From: Gloeopeniophorella convolvens
Taxonomy: Eukaryota; Basidiomycota; Agaricomycetes; Russulales
Assembly: GCA_022496205.1 (NCBI GenBank)
Contig: WTXD01000174.1
Location: 1 to 22,024 of the forward strand
DNA length: 22,024 nt
Direction of reading: 5' to 3'
Shown: one piece after another, positions 1 through 8,840 of the stretch
How positions within the stretch are numbered: position 1 is the first letter of the stretch
Layout of the letters: each line of letters begins with the position of its first letter
Position numbers and translations under genes: made by a program
Notes under the pieces: model-generated
What the model saw: the letters and a program-made list of their open reading frames with translations, nothing else
Databases searched by the model: none
What the model was told of the DNA's origin: nothing

Positions 1-121
1 GAATGCCCTAGAATAGTCCAGAACATGGAAACGAATGTGGGGCTGATCACAGCCTTAAGTCTAGAACATTATGTACACAAGAGAAGATAGTCCTTGATCA
101 TTAGGTCCATATCTAATCTAA

Positions 122-1269
122 TCAGAGCCACCAGGACACTGTCCGTCTCAACAAGATTTCCGGGCTCCACTGCTTGACTGTACTCAGGAACCACTGAATG
201 GTTACCTGAGTGCCACTGGATGACAGCAACCAAGCTACCGGTACGCCTAGTGGGCGGAAGTTAAGTGTATGTCCACCAAATGAAGCATTACACGTACCGT
301 GGCCCCAATGATCTTGCACCAGAAGCGTGAATAGCTGCAATCCAATGTATTGAGTGGTGTTGTGAGTGGCGTCAATCCCCAGGAACGTGCTGCCGAGCCG
401 CCGGAAAGCGTCCACCTGCCATTTGGTCTGCAGGCAGAGGACAAAGGTGTCTGGGGCAAGATCTGAGCCATCTAGGGGGAGATCGTGCTTATCCTTGTAG
501 ATCACATTGTTCCCCTCATCTCTAAGGTTGCTAACCCATGTTCTGGTCGAGGTTGCATCATTTGGATCGAGGCGGATCTCTTGATTTTCGATAATCTGCT
601 TCATTCTGTAGATATCTCGCATCAAGATATGATAATCTCGATGGCGGGCGTGTACTGTGATTGGACGCGCGCCCGCTAAGAATAGGAATTAGTCATAGCG
701 ATCAAATGGAAATGAACACAACGCACAATATGCTTGGGCTCCACTCGCATCCGGAGTAGATCAAGCACTAGGCCCCGCGTTCCATTTGACAGACGGGTGA
801 ATCTGAGATTCTCCTCGCCGATCTCATGATTGTGCTCAGCGTCATAGCGGCTGAGTACGGTGGGGACATGCCAATAGAGTTTGATAGTAACTTTGCATTT
901 GCAATCTGTTCGCTTCTTTGCTACCTTGCGCTTGGCGTCGGGCTTGGGCTGGTAGGCCGCTTCCCCTTTCGTCGCGCTGCGTGCGCAGGAGTAGACTCGC
1001 CGTTCCCGCCAGATCGGACCCTCTGAGCGGGTTGTATGATGGGAAATGAACTCAATTGAGTGATCCATCTGCTCGGCTTTGAGCCAAGCCTGAAAGTCGG
1101 CGAGATCATCCCATTCGAGCGTGAACTTCTTGCGGTCATGACTAATGCTGCCGACGCACGTGGAGGTTGCCGGGTCTTCTCCCTCGGCGGCTTCATTTCC
1201 GCGGGTTCGACGACGTGTTTGATTGGGCAGGAAGTCGGCGGGAGCGTCGGGAATGACAAACGTTGCCAT
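122..1269 (-). pseudogene. MULE transposase, truncated in the catalytic domain
   Basis: Read on the minus strand from the ATG at 1269-1267 through three exons: 1269-720, 654-298 and 246-122. The proposed introns are 655-719 (branch CTAAT, acceptor CACAG) and 247-297 (donor GTACGTG, acceptor CACTAG). The product is about 343 residues. The N-terminal part has a WRKY/GCM1-type zinc finger with the order Cys, Cys-x-Cys, then HNHE. Next comes a linker ending in MRDIYRMKQII. The start of the DDE core follows, with the first catalytic Asp in FLGIDATHN and the family signature VPVAWLLSSS. The frame then stops at 122, right after SPEILLRRTV, where the second catalytic Asp would be expected. The remaining 121 bases to the left carry stops, so the copy is probably dead. 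Family assignment comes from the motif order; the first intron is inferred from frame and branch site. Confidence 0.75.
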
Positions 1270-1751
1270 TTCGAGGACAGGGGAGCGGGAAAGGGGTGGG
1301 GGGCCTTCAGGACACACTCCCCCCGTGTTCCCCTGCTCACCCGGACACACAGACACACGACACACGGGTAAACACTTTATTTGTGTTTATTTACTCTACT
1401 ATACTCCGGGAATTTGGACTCTTGTCCCAGGACACAAAAGTGTCCTGAGTCTCCACGTCCGATCTCTCGGGTCCGGAGCGCCGGCCCGCTTACTTCCGGC
1501 ACCCGTGAGAAGGTGGACGAAAATCAAAGACTGCGTCCGGGTCGTCAGAGGTAATTGCGGGCGTGGGAATGTGCGACGGGGAGTGCCGAGGAGCAGCGCT
1601 TCGGGAGCAGTTGGGGAACAGTGGCGAAGGTGACCACATCGCTGGACGCACGCCCACAATGACCAAACTGACCAGCTGACCGCGTGTGCAGACTTATCAG
1701 CCTTTGTATGTCTATCCCACCGTCCTCGCTCCTCTCGTCGTCACTTCGTCC
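1270..1751. other. Intergenic stretch between the MULE fragment and the PARG-like gene
   Basis: No gene seen. It contains CA-rich tracts at about 1340-1370, an AT-rich patch at 1375-1405 and the palindrome at 1428-1447. The last 60 bases before the ATG at 1752 are pyrimidine-rich, as expected of a basidiomycete leader. No clear TATA box. Confidence 0.5.
1428..1447. repeat. Perfect palindrome with a 4-base A spacer
   Basis: CAGGACAC, AAAA, GTGTCCTG: two exact 8-base arms around a four-A loop. The GGACAC core recurs several times just to the left. It could be a transposon end, a transcription-factor site or a hairpin; the sequence does not decide. Confidence 0.6.
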
Positions 1752-3071
1752 ATGTTCCGTCTGCTGAGCTTCGTCCCAGGCTGTCGCCCTCCTCGTTACG
1801 TCCGCTACAACTCAGACGACCACCCGCTGCACCTGAGCCAACCAGAAATCCCTGACATTGGCCCCACCTTCTCCCATGGGCCACCGACCACCCGGCCAAT
1901 ACCAGAGACTCCCCACCACCGCCGCCTCATCGACGAGGACTTTTCACCCGTAACGGAACACTTTCCCCACGACGTAAAGTTCCAGCCCCAGTACCCGATG
2001 AAAGACGAGACCGTCGAGGTCAAGGACGTCAGTGCCACCCCGCTCCTGCGCGACCCGCCGCCCCCTCGTGTCCCGCACCGCGAAAAATCACAACGCGGCG
2101 GCGATCCCCGCGGCGCAAGTGGCCACGAGGCCCCAGCCGCCATGCGGCGGCGCATTGCCGACGAGACGCTCGCCGCCATCGAGCGCGGCGAGGTCCACAT
2201 CGCCGGCTCTGCGTACCGCTTCCGCGACCTCATCCTGCACTCGGCCGACAACACGCTCTTCTTCCCGCCCGACTCGGCCCTCGCCAACTGGCGCACCGCC
2301 GCCCCCGCCACGCCCCCGCCGCACCAGGCGCAGCTCGAGCTCTACGAGGGCTCGACGCTCCAGCGCGCGCGCGCGCTCCGGGACGACCTCGCCGCGACCG
2401 CAGCCGCGCCCGTGCGCGTCGGCGTGCTCAGCTTCGCGAGCGCGACCAAGCCTGGCGGCGGCTTCCTCTCGGGCGCACAGGCGCAGGAAGAGTCGCTCGC
2501 GCGCGCGACGACGCTCTACCCGTCGCTCGTGACGCCCGCGGGCGCGCAGTTCCACGCGCTGCACCGGCGCGACCGGCGCGACGGCTTCTACACGCACGCG
2601 ATGGTCTTCTCGCCCGCCGTGCTCGTGCTGCGCGACGACGCGGGCGCGTGGGTGCCCCCGTTCCAGATCGACGTCGTCACGAGCGCGGCGGTCAACGCGG
2701 GCTCGGTGCGCGCGCGCGCGGCGGGCGCGGACCTCGCGGCGCGCATCGAGGGCGCGATGCGCGAGCGCATGGCGCGCGTGCTGTGTCTCTTTGAGCAGCA
2801 GGGCCTGCGCAACATCGTCCTCGGCGCGTTCGGCACGGGCGTGTTCCGCAACGACGTCGGCATGGTCGCGGACATCTGGTTCGACCTGCTCGCGGAGGAG
2901 GGCGCGCGCTTCGCGCACTCGTTCGACCGCGTCGTGTTTGCGATCATCGACCGCAAGACGGTCGACACGTTCAAGGCCGTCTTTGAGAGCCGCATCGAGG
3001 CGCAGAACCCCGCGGGCTGGAGTCCGGGTACGCTCGGTCGCCAGGGGACGGTGCTGCGCCTTGTGCAGTGA
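1752..3071 (+). CDS. Microbial-type poly(ADP-ribose) glycohydrolase (TIGR02452 family)
   Basis: Intronless, 439 residues from the first ATG at 1752; the open frame extends further upstream but without an ATG. Members of this family remove ADP-ribose from proteins using a macrodomain fold. Residues 1-130 are a proline-rich extension of unknown role starting MFRLLSFVPGCRPPRY. The domain starts near M131 (MRRRIADETL, the usual helical lead-in). The PARG signature is intact: G235-G237 in PGGGFLSG followed by Q245-E246-E247, where the second Glu of QEE is the expected catalytic residue. The phosphate-binding turn is GAFGTGVFRND from G358. The region 2160-3060 is extremely GC-rich with G/C-ending codons, so long open frames on the opposite strand are shadows. 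The family is widespread in fungi and bacteria; activity here is inferred from motifs only. Confidence 0.9.
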   Translation: MFRLLSFVPGCRPPRYVRYNSDDHPLHLSQPEIPDIGPTFSHGPPTTRPIPETPHHRRLIDEDFSPVTEHFPHDVKFQPQYPMKDETVEVKDVSATPLLRDPPPPRVPHREKSQRGGDPRGASGHEAPAAMRRRIADETLAAIERGEVHIAGSAYRFRDLILHSADNTLFFPPDSALANWRTAAPATPPPHQAQLELYEGSTLQRARALRDDLAATAAAPVRVGVLSFASATKPGGGFLSGAQAQEESLARATTLYPSLVTPAGAQFHALHRRDRRDGFYTHAMVFSPAVLVLRDDAGAWVPPFQIDVVTSAAVNAGSVRARAAGADLAARIEGAMRERMARVLCLFEQQGLRNIVLGAFGTGVFRNDVGMVADIWFDLLAEEGARFAHSFDRVVFAIIDRKTVDTFKAVFESRIEAQNPAGWSPGTLGRQGTVLRLVQ

Positions 3072-4918
3072 GCCAGCGGAGCTCCTAAACTGCGCGCTGC
3101 GGCGTGCCCTCCGCGGGGTCTGTGTTGTTGTCGTTGTGCTGTGGTGAGTCGGCCCGTGCCCTGCGTCCGGCTCGAGCCCTGACCGCGTTCGCAGACTTTG
3201 GCGGTCTTGCTATACCTGCTTTCGCACCGGATTGTTTGTTCACGTTGTATGTATTGCAGCTAATGTATTCGTACGTTCTGCCCGGCCCCTCGCCACCCGG
3301 GCTCCCAGCCCGCCCACGTCTTCGCTGTACGATATCTTCTTTCCTTTCAGAATTCGCAGAAGCTTGTTCGCGTGCCCGTGCAGCGAATGTTCTTGTCGCC
3401 GCCACATCTTGCTGCCCTCTGACCGCCTCCTTCTAGGCTTAGCGTATGCCTGACCGATCATAACCTTAGGAAGTCCGAAGAGAGCATGGCATACCGCGTG
3501 CTGATCGAATGGTGGAAGAATGGCTGCGCACATACAGTTCTACACGGCGCCATTGGAACCCGACCTAGGAATACTGCCGTTCTGATGCTGACCAGAGCCG
3601 AAGACTGATAGGGTTCAGTGGCGGGCCCCACCCCGAGGTCCCTGGGAGCTGGGCGCACGCTGCGCGGCCTGCTACCCTATCATTGCCACATCGGAGTAAT
3701 CTGCTGTACACTGGAAGCACACATCAGTCCAGCACGGGGAGTACAGCTCGGACGGGCGTTGTGGTTTCGATTGAGTGACGCATCCGGCGGTGCGGTCCTC
3801 GGGCACATGAATACTCACAAGGATGGAGTGCGTACTTGACGTACGTCTTTCTTACACAGAACTGGTACTGACTTCCTGAGGATTCTTCAGCTGTACTAGG
3901 TTCCTGCGAAGCCCGGCCTCACGTATCTAGGCCCCGCACGCGTGGCTGCCACTCCCCTATCCAGAAGCCTGGGACGACGTGCGCAGCAGCGGAGTCTGCC
4001 TGCGGGGCTGCCCCGTGCGTGTTAGCTCCGCACCTTGCGCGGACTCTGCGCTGGCATGCGCTTCCAATGCTGATCGATATACCCTTTACGGCGCCCCGGG
4101 CCTGGGAAACGCCCTGGATGTCTCAGGCTGCTGCGCCCTGTCCCAGGCAAATCCCTACGCCAAGCCGCCGTCACCACGCTGCCAACTTCCGTACGCAACG
4201 ATGCTACCTACGCAGGAGCGCAGGAGAGTCTCCGCCGCTCAAACTGGTGGACCTATTGTCTCTTTTAGGCATCCGCTGCGACTCTGCTCCGGCCTGGGAG
4301 GCTGTTCATCGAAAGAAGAATGGACGGGCCTTGAGATGAACGTGGGTAGGGTGTGTATCGACCTGGGTTCGCGATTGACGTTTGATAGCGCAGATGCCCT
4401 CGTTTTGGCCAGTCCCTTCGCGCTGCAGCTCGATGGGCTGCGGCTGCGGACGCCGTGCGCCCATATTCCGTCGACCGCGAGCCCGTCCGCGTCCGTTTCC
4501 CCACAGTCGACGGAGGCACATATTCCTACAGAGGGCGGAAAGGAATACCACAGTTTCCATACATGGTAGGCACGTGACGCCACCACGTCAACGCGGTCCG
4601 CCACGCGTTTGCCTCGAGTCCTGTTACATACGCCTCGCCGCGCTTCGCCAGCCATCTCGGCGCGCGATTGACGCACATTTCGAGCCGGGCTGGGCCCACA
4701 ATTGGGGAGATGACACACTGGCGCGTGTTGCTGGCACCGCCGCAACCCTGCTGCCCGGGGCGGCAATCCCCTGGCCCCCACCCCACATCAGAGCCTCCCA
4801 GGCTCCTTCCTCTCGCCCCTCTGACCGCCCGCAGTCGCCCAGAACAGCTCTCCTATATCTGACGCCTGGTGCCCTTCGCGTGACCACTGCGTGCTTCAGG
4901 TGTCCTGGGCCAGGCCTG
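3072..4918. other. Long intergenic region, no gene supported
   Basis: About 1.85 kb between the PARG-like gene and the BTB1 TATA box. Open frames exist (for example 3979-4569 plus, 4239-4781 minus), but they overlap one another on both strands, lack domains and show no spliced continuation, so I leave them out. Probable content is the 3' end of the upstream transcript and the BTB1 promoter. A CACGTG E-box lies at 4571-4576. Confidence 0.5.
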
Positions 4919-4926
4919 TATATAAG
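4919..4926 (+). promoter_or_regulatory. TATA box of BTB1
   Basis: TATATAAG, 88 bases before the ATG at 5014, followed by a C/T-rich leader. The same octamer precedes BTB2. Confidence 0.75.
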
Positions 4927-5013
4927 CGTGCGACTGCCACGCCGAGATTACACGCTATCTACCCGCCCGCACCCACCCGCTATCACATTGGCCATTCCTC
5001 GTAACCTCTCAAC

Positions 5014-6182
5014 ATGCCCGCCCCCGCCCTCCGCACCCCCTCACCCTCCGCTGTGCCGGTAATGCGGCATAAGAACTATTTCTTCCATGAAGCGGACGTC
5101 AACTTCCGAGTACGTGACGTCTGTGCTCGCTGTCCCGCCCACGGATTGACGGTCTCGTGCCCAGGTCGAAGGTTACGTCTTTCGCGTGCATCGATACTTC
5201 TTCCTGCGCGAGTCTGCGCACTTCAGAGAGCTCCTCGGGTCGAGTGCGTTTCCGGGGCAAGACGCCCCTGGCATGACGGAGGCGAACCCGGTCGTGCTCC
5301 ATGACGCCACTAGTGATGGGTTCGCCTGCTTCCTCTGGGTCTTCTACAACCCGTGCGTCACCGCGACACCCTTTCACGTCGTTCACGTTCTCACCAGCGC
5401 CGCAGGAAATACTCGATATACAACGCGACGCCCAAGCAGTGGTCAATGATCCTCGAGCTCGCACAGCAATGGGGCTTCAAGGAGGTCGAACTGCTCTGCA
5501 TCCGCGAGCTGGAGAGACTGGATATGTCGCCGGTCGACCGTATCTACATATACCAGGAGCGCGGGATCGACCACACACTCCTCCTCGACTCCTACGCCAC
5601 CCTCACGACGCGCGACGAGCCGATCGCGCTCGAGGAGGGCATCAAGCTCGGGATCAAGACGAGCCTGCAGATCGCGCGGGCGCGCGAGATGTCGCGCGGG
5701 CCGGACACGGGCACGGGCCTGCGCAGCCCGTCCGCCGTGCAGGTGCTCGGCCCGGACCTGCATACCCTTATTCAGGGTATTTTCGAGCTCCCGCCGCTGC
5801 GCACGGGCGGCGTGGCGCACGCGGGGCCGTACACCGCGCCCATCCACCCATCGCACGGGATCGACCGCGCGTCGGCCCTGCCTTCGGTGAGGGGTGATTC
5901 TTCGCCTGTGCGGCTTCCACGAGCTGAGCGCTGATGCCGGGTTGTGCTGCAGGTGCCGACCGCGCCGACGACGCCATCCAAGCCCGAAGCTCTGTCGCAG
6001 AGCAATTCTTCTTCTTCTGATAACCCACCCTCGTACGACGGACCTGTGGACGTGAAGGGCACCTCGAGTTCGAGACCTTGAAAACGAGCGGTGCCGCGCG
6101 CGGGCGCGGGCGTGGCGGTACGCGCTAACCCACTACTTCACTTGAGGCCTTGCTGATCGCTGTCACGTTTTCAGGCAGGTAG
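5014..6182 (+). CDS. BTB/POZ domain protein 1 (5 exons, about 312 aa)
   Basis: Exons 5014-5109, 5165-5352, 5406-5886, 5953-6117 and 6175-6182. All introns (55, 53, 66 and 57 bases) have canonical GT/AG ends. Residues 21-120 form the BTB fold as found in the large agaricomycete BTB expansions: NYFFHEADVNFRVEG, then FRVHRYFFLRESAHF, then FLWVFYNPKY. A helical segment follows (WSMILELAQQWGFKEVE and RAREMSRG), then a Ser/Pro-rich tail. Such proteins dimerise or bind partners; no catalytic or DNA-binding domain is present. Read literally, exon 4 stops at TGA 6079-6081 (297 aa). If one G is missing from GGG 6057-6059, the frame continues as HLEFETLKTSGAARGRGRGG through a proper intron at 6118-6174 to TAG at 6180-6182, giving a basic RGRGRGGR end. 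I prefer the longer model. BTB2 downstream is a paralogue with the same intron sites. Confidence 0.85.
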
Positions 6183-7465
6183 ACGTGGGCGCGCTCATTG
6201 TATCACGGGGTAGTTTGTTGTGTTTTCTTCTGCTGACGCTCTCCTGCTCGCCGCTATCTCGCTGTACCGAATGTTCATGTATCATGTATCCTTTCTTAGT
6301 CTTGTGTACTCGTTGTCAGTGTGATTGTGATTGTACAATACTTCACGAATCGATGTTCTTTGTTCTCACGGCTGTCGCACAGAAAGAGTCCTGCCGCCGC
6401 TGGTCGACGACGAGATAACGGGCATGTCGAGCGAGTTTCCTTGGCTTATGTTATTGTGCCAACTCGATGCTAGCGTGCTATGTAAGTAGTAACTGGCACA
6501 AATACGTGTCGCGGTTACTCCGGACAGAACGGTGTGTGCCAAGGTGATCGGCGTGATTACACTCAGCCATCGGGCACTGAAGTCAGGTAACAAAAGGTGC
6601 CAGCTCAGCGCTCACATGCACAATTGAGGGGGCAGTGGAAGCGGCAGGGAAGCGGTGGAGGTCAAGAAGTCCCGGCGACACGTAATCACCCCAGAAGCCG
6701 TTCGGAAATGAAATGGGCGGAAGATGGGCGGAAGTGTGCAAGCCCACAGGTCGAGATCACATATTGAGCGCGCACAGGCTCGTACTTATGAAGTTGCAAG
6801 GACGATTGACCAGGAGCTGTGGCCCGACAATACGTGAGTGCTGGCAGTACAACTGAAGGGAAATACTCCCGGCGCGAAATGGGCTTTTTGGACCAATTTT
6901 GGACGGCCCGCCTCGCCCGCCGCTTTCGACGAGAGGGGATCTGAGCAGGTTCGTTTTGGAATTCGGGACGATAGTTTGACTTGTGCGACCACCTGCGGGC
7001 TCATTCCTCTGCCCCGAGAGGCCCTGGCTATCAGAATCCTCGCCGCTTCAATTCCAACCACGCGCCAGGTCGTCTGAGAACCCCTAGCCTCGAGCTCTGC
7101 CCCCTGGCGAGCAGTGCAGGTCACGATCCAGCAGCGTGGCCCGCGCTGGGAACCCTGAAACGGCTGCCAGAGCCACAGGCAGCGACACAAGGCAGATAAT
7201 AAATGATAGGAGATCCACGAGGCTCGGGTCGAGGGCCCAGAGGCGCTGGGGTCTAGGGCGCCCAGCAACACGAGGACTGGCCACCCCGAGAAAGTCGTAG
7301 CAATTTTGCTAGTTCCGCGACCGTGAAGTATCCTCGTGGCCGCTGCGGGACAGCTTGATCGTCGGAGTCCAAGTTTTGGCTGCGCAGAACTCTCGTTATC
7401 GACCCCCGAAACCCGGCACAGGCGCCTGTTATGTCAAGAAGTTGAACATCGTCCGAGTCCGCGCG
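6183..7465. other. Intergenic region between BTB1 and BTB2
   Basis: 1.28 kb with no supported gene. The first 200 bases are T-rich and look like a 3' untranslated region. A tandem repeat lies at 6713-6734 and a CCAAT box at 6893-6897. The rest holds the BTB2 promoter. Confidence 0.5.
6713..6734. repeat. Tandem duplication of an 11-mer
   Basis: ATGGGCGGAAG occurs twice with no gap, about 0.75 kb before the BTB2 TATA box. Function unknown. Confidence 0.6.
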
Positions 7466-7473
7466 TATATAAG
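7466..7473 (+). promoter_or_regulatory. TATA box of BTB2
   Basis: TATATAAG, identical to the BTB1 box, 142 bases before the ATG at 7615. It is followed by a strong pyrimidine tract at about 7506-7563, typical of fungal start regions. An ACACGTGT palindrome lies at 7494-7501. Confidence 0.75.
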
Positions 7474-7614
7474 CCGCGGCCTCATGCTTAGAACACGTGT
7501 AGTCCCATTTTCCTTCCAACTCCCACCCAGTTTCCCCTCCCCGTCTTTCCCTCTTTTCTTCCTTAATCACACCTTACGACCTCCGTGACGCTACCCTCGC
7601 CATCCTTTACGACC

Positions 7615-8695
7615 ATGAACTCTGCAGTCAGCCCAAACCCCAACAGTGAGCGCGTCATGCGCCATGGGAATACTACATCCACGGAGGAGACGTTATCTTC
7701 CGAGTACGTGTCGTTGCGATCGAGCAGCATGGCCGTGCCTAACCGTGACGCGTTGCCAGGTGGAGAACAACCTCTTCCGCGTACATCGCTACTTCTTCAC
7801 GCGCGACTCTGCATTCTTCCGTGATAAGCTCCCCCACCCACCACCCCCCGGCGAATTCACAAAGGGCTCTTCCGATAACAATCCTTTCGTCCTCGAGGAT
7901 GCGCTCAAAATCGATTTTGAACGGTTCCTTTGGGTGTTCTATAACCCGTGCGTGTATAACGATCCCACGTCACCTTCACCTATCTGACGTGTCATGTCAG
8001 AAAATACTCTCTGTACAGCGCAAACGTTGACGAGTGGACATCCATCCTGAAACTCGCGCATCAGTGGGAGTTCGTTGAAGTCAAGGCACTGGCACTACGG
8101 GAACTCGAGCAGCTTGAAATCCCCGCTCTCAAAAGATTGTCATCTACCAGTCTCACGCCATCGACCGCAACCTTCTACATGCCGCCTATACTGCGCTGAC
8201 AGTCCGGGACGAGCCTATCACAATCGAGGAAGGCCGCGAACTCGGTCTTGAGACGGCTTTACAACTTGCACGTGCTCGCGAAATCGCACGTGCACCTGCT
8301 GCTGGTGGCAGGAGAGCGAGCATCTCCCGCGCGCCGATTAGCCTTGCTGGTCTTGAGCTCGACGCACTCGTTAAAGACCTCTTCAACCTCGAGCCGTCCG
8401 GGCCTTCTGAGCCTGTGGTTCCCGAGCGCACTGCTACCCCTACTGGACGCGGCACCCCTACGAACGGCCGTAGCACCCCTCAGCTTGGCATCCAGACCAA
8501 TGGGGCGGCGTCCCCCGTTCCGAATGCACACAGAGGTGGATCGGTGATGAATGCCTATCCCTTCGATTCATCTCGCGCTGACCTATCATCTCAGGTGCGA
8601 ACGGTGCCCCCAATGGCGTCCCCAACGGTGCAGCCAATGGCGCAGCCAACGGCCAGGTCAACGGTCAGGTCAACGGCCGTGGCCCCCGCAAGTAA
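7615..8695 (+). CDS. BTB/POZ domain protein 2 (short form, about 304 aa; two apparent frameshifts)
   Basis: Exons 7615-7703, 7760-7947, 8001-8535 and 8595-8695. Intron sites match BTB1, and exon 2 is 188 bases in both. BTB motifs: EYYIHGGDVIFR, then LFRVHRYFFTRDSAFF, then FLWVFYNPKYSLY; later LQLARAREIARAP. Alignment to BTB1 shows two single-base losses. One is in GGG 7666-7668 (after VMRH, the YYIH segment is one frame off). The other is in AAAA 8131-8134 (LKKIVIYQ needs AAAAAG). With donor 8536 and acceptor 8594, exon 4 reads an Asn-Gly-rich tail with C-ending codons, ending NGRGPRK and TAA at 8693-8695. That length nearly equals BTB1 (304 versus 312). With donor 8544 instead (TCG-GTGA, as in BTB1 intron 3), or with the intron retained, the frame runs on into the next gene to 12420. 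Which form is made is unresolved. Confidence 0.75.
8598..8680 (+). repeat. Short-period repeat encoding Asn-Gly pairs (or a PT/AQ-rich run in another frame)
   Basis: Units resembling AACGGTGCAGCC and AACGGTCAGGTC recur six to seven times. In one frame they give NG repeats with preferred C-ending codons, in another QPMAQPTARST-like sequence with poorer codons. This favours the NG frame as the translated one. Confidence 0.6.
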
Positions 8696-8840
8696 ATCCG
8701 CGCAGCCCCCGCCGCCCAAACAAGGGCAACCCCAAGAGGCAGGGCCGACGGGGCACGCGCTCGATGGTGACGGGGAGAGAGCGGGACTGTCGAAGGGGGA
8801 GGAGGCGGCCGCAGCGGAGGCGAGTAGATCGGATCCTGTC

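Larger units (their letters stand above)
1..1447 (-). mobile_element. Partial, degenerate Mutator-like (MULE) element, running off the left edge
   Basis: The left end holds the 5' half of a MULE transposase gene on the minus strand (described separately). Its 3' half is missing or scrambled at the left edge. Upstream of the transposase start is a stretch with repeated GGACAC/ACACAC motifs, ending near a perfect 20-base palindrome at 1428-1447, which might mark the element's end. I could not define terminal inverted repeats or a target-site duplication because only one end lies in the window. The right boundary is therefore a guess. Confidence 0.55.

Noticed and set aside
1223..1633. Plus-strand frame of 136 codons across the MULE start and palindrome
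   Set aside because: It overlaps the transposase N-terminus antisense, lacks an initiating context and is Arg/Gly/Pro-rich noise.
2088..2918. Minus-strand frame of 276 codons opposite the PARG-like gene
   Set aside because: Arg/Ala/His/Glu-rich shadow of extremely GC-rich codons; the plus strand has intact GGG and QEE motifs.
3979..4569. Plus-strand frame of 196 codons in the long intergenic region
   Set aside because: Cys/Pro-rich with no domain, no promoter signals and overlapping frames on both strands.
8131..8139. Programmed -1 ribosomal frameshifting at CTCAAAAGA as an explanation for the BTB2 shift
   Set aside because: The site is not a canonical X XXY YYZ slippery heptamer in the zero frame, and the same kind of shift recurs at seven other unrelated sites, so a shared technical or mutational cause is simpler.
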